64,000 nt of DNA, taken from the NCBI GenBank assembly GCA_025060105.1, contig JANXCS010000003.1, positions 83,341 to 147,340 of the forward strand, given 5' to 3'. The stretch's first letter is position 1, and the number at the start of each line of letters is the position of its first letter. The notes under the pieces are model-generated. The model was not told the origin of the DNA. It saw only the letters and a list, made by a program, of their open reading frames with translations, and ran no database searches. The translations under genes and the position numbers were made by a program. This document shows positions 63,503 to 64,000 of the stretch, in pieces. This DNA comes from Pseudothermotoga sp. (lineage in GTDB: Bacteria > Thermotogota > Thermotogae > Thermotogales > DSM-5069).

Positions 63503-64000
63503 ATGCGTCTTGAAAAACTCGAAGGGGATCTATTCAAACCGGATTACGAGCAATTCTCCATCGTTAATGTGTCGAATTTCGTCTTGGAACACTTTGGGGT
63601 TCAGACAGTTCATCCCGCGTATCCTTTAAGGCATCTTGTTCCTGGCATATCTGAAGGTGTAGAGAAGATCGTGTTCTTCCTCATAGACGCATTGGGCATG
63701 ACCAGTCTGGAGAAACTTTTGAATAAAGAGCGAGTTTTCCATGATTACACGATACTTGAAGCAACTTCGGTTTTTCCAACGACCACCTCTTCTGCGATAA
63801 CTTCGTTGTTGACGGCAACGACTCCCATAGAACACGGTATCCTCGGATACGCGCTTTACATAAAACAACTTGGAACCTTGCTGAACATGATAGAGCTTTC
63901 CTCTCCCATCATGGGGAAGGTCACTTCGACTTTGAACAATAAAGATCTGATGTTCGAGAAAACAGTTTTTGAGAGACTCTTGGAGATCGGTGTGAAGAGC
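63503..64000 (+). CDS. Alkaline phosphatase / type I phosphodiesterase-family protein, N-terminal part
   Basis: The frame is open from ATG 63503 (after AGAGGTGGG) to the right edge of the window, 166 codons. It shows the phosphodiesterase/nucleotide pyrophosphatase (PF01663-type) start: VFFLIDALGMTSLEKLL with the metal-binding Asp, then VFPTTTSSAITSLLTATTPIEHGILGY, where a Thr is the expected nucleophile. No signal peptide is visible. The substrate cannot be told and the remainder lies outside the window. Confidence 0.8.
   Translation, partial: MRLEKLEGDLFKPDYEQFSIVNVSNFVLEHFGVQTVHPAYPLRHLVPGISEGVEKIVFFLIDALGMTSLEKLLNKERVFHDYTILEATSVFPTTTSSAITSLLTATTPIEHGILGYALYIKQLGTLLNMIELSSPIMGKVTSTLNNKDLMFEKTVFERLLEIGVKS

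Noticed and set aside
1..64000. tRNA, rRNA, CRISPR array, insertion sequence, prophage or integration site
   Set aside because: I saw no cloverleaf-like segments, no regularly spaced direct repeats, no transposase or integrase frames and no block of different composition.

Overview
This window most likely comes from a thermophilic member of the Thermotogota, close to Pseudothermotoga/Thermotoga. The call rests on gene types typical of that group: a DUF4438 protein, a lysine-less endonuclease III-like glycosylase, YgiQ, the Leloir galT-galK pair, several sugar ABC importers with RbsB/BMP/MalE-type binding proteins, and a purS/Q/L-type purine operon. Genes are packed tightly, with many ATGA start/stop overlaps and strong GGAGG ribosome-binding sites followed by GTG or TTG starts. 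I see no rRNA, tRNA, CRISPR array, insertion sequence or prophage.

Layout. 1-1856: the start of an exported protein, a MpgII-like DNA glycosylase and a DUF4438 protein. 1902-11577 (minus): a nine-gene carbohydrate operon with a ribose-type ABC importer, FSA-like aldolase, FGGY kinase, aldo/keto reductase, GntR/HutC regulator, aldehyde dehydrogenase and cupin phosphoglucose isomerase; its substrate is not known. 11801-19483 (plus): chemoreceptor, glycogen-debranching enzyme, a large exported protein of unknown function and YgiQ. 19490-25846: NAD synthase (minus), then a UPF0173 hydrolase, a PrcB-like protein, a shrunken and apparently inactive relative of GH36 alpha-galactosidase, galT and galK. 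25815-32111 (minus): a nucleoside importer of the BMP type with uridine phosphorylase and nucleoside hydrolase. 32223-36248: M3 peptidase, HAD phosphatase, ribokinase, SPL-like radical SAM protein. 36250-41239: a ROK regulator divergent from a MalEFG-type ABC importer with an amidohydrolase. 41236-51473 (minus): a ten-gene purine operon purE-C-S-Q-L-F-M-N-H-D behind a guanine-class riboswitch. 51585-62540 (plus): the most interesting locus. 62588-64000: BioY, rubredoxin and the start of a phosphodiesterase/phosphatase-family gene.

The locus at 51585-62540 reads as a complete sulfoquinovose (SQ) degradation operon of the transaldolase ('sulfo-TAL') type joined to sulfolactate sulfo-lyase. In order it has a binding protein, two permeases, a sulfofructose-transaldolase-like enzyme, SuyA-like and SuyB-like sulfo-lyase subunits, an aldehyde dehydrogenase, a GH31 enzyme closely resembling YihQ sulfoquinovosidase, an L-fucose-isomerase-fold protein and a LacI regulator. 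A perfect 20-bp palindrome just after the promoter is the likely LacI operator. The inferred route is: SQ glycoside import, hydrolysis to SQ, isomerisation to sulfofructose, transaldol cleavage to sulfolactaldehyde, oxidation to sulfolactate, and elimination to pyruvate plus sulfite. One feature argues for caution: the residue equivalent to the sulfonate-binding Arg301 of E. coli YihQ is Gln here. Family identities come from reading the sequence and from memory of the families; no database search was run.
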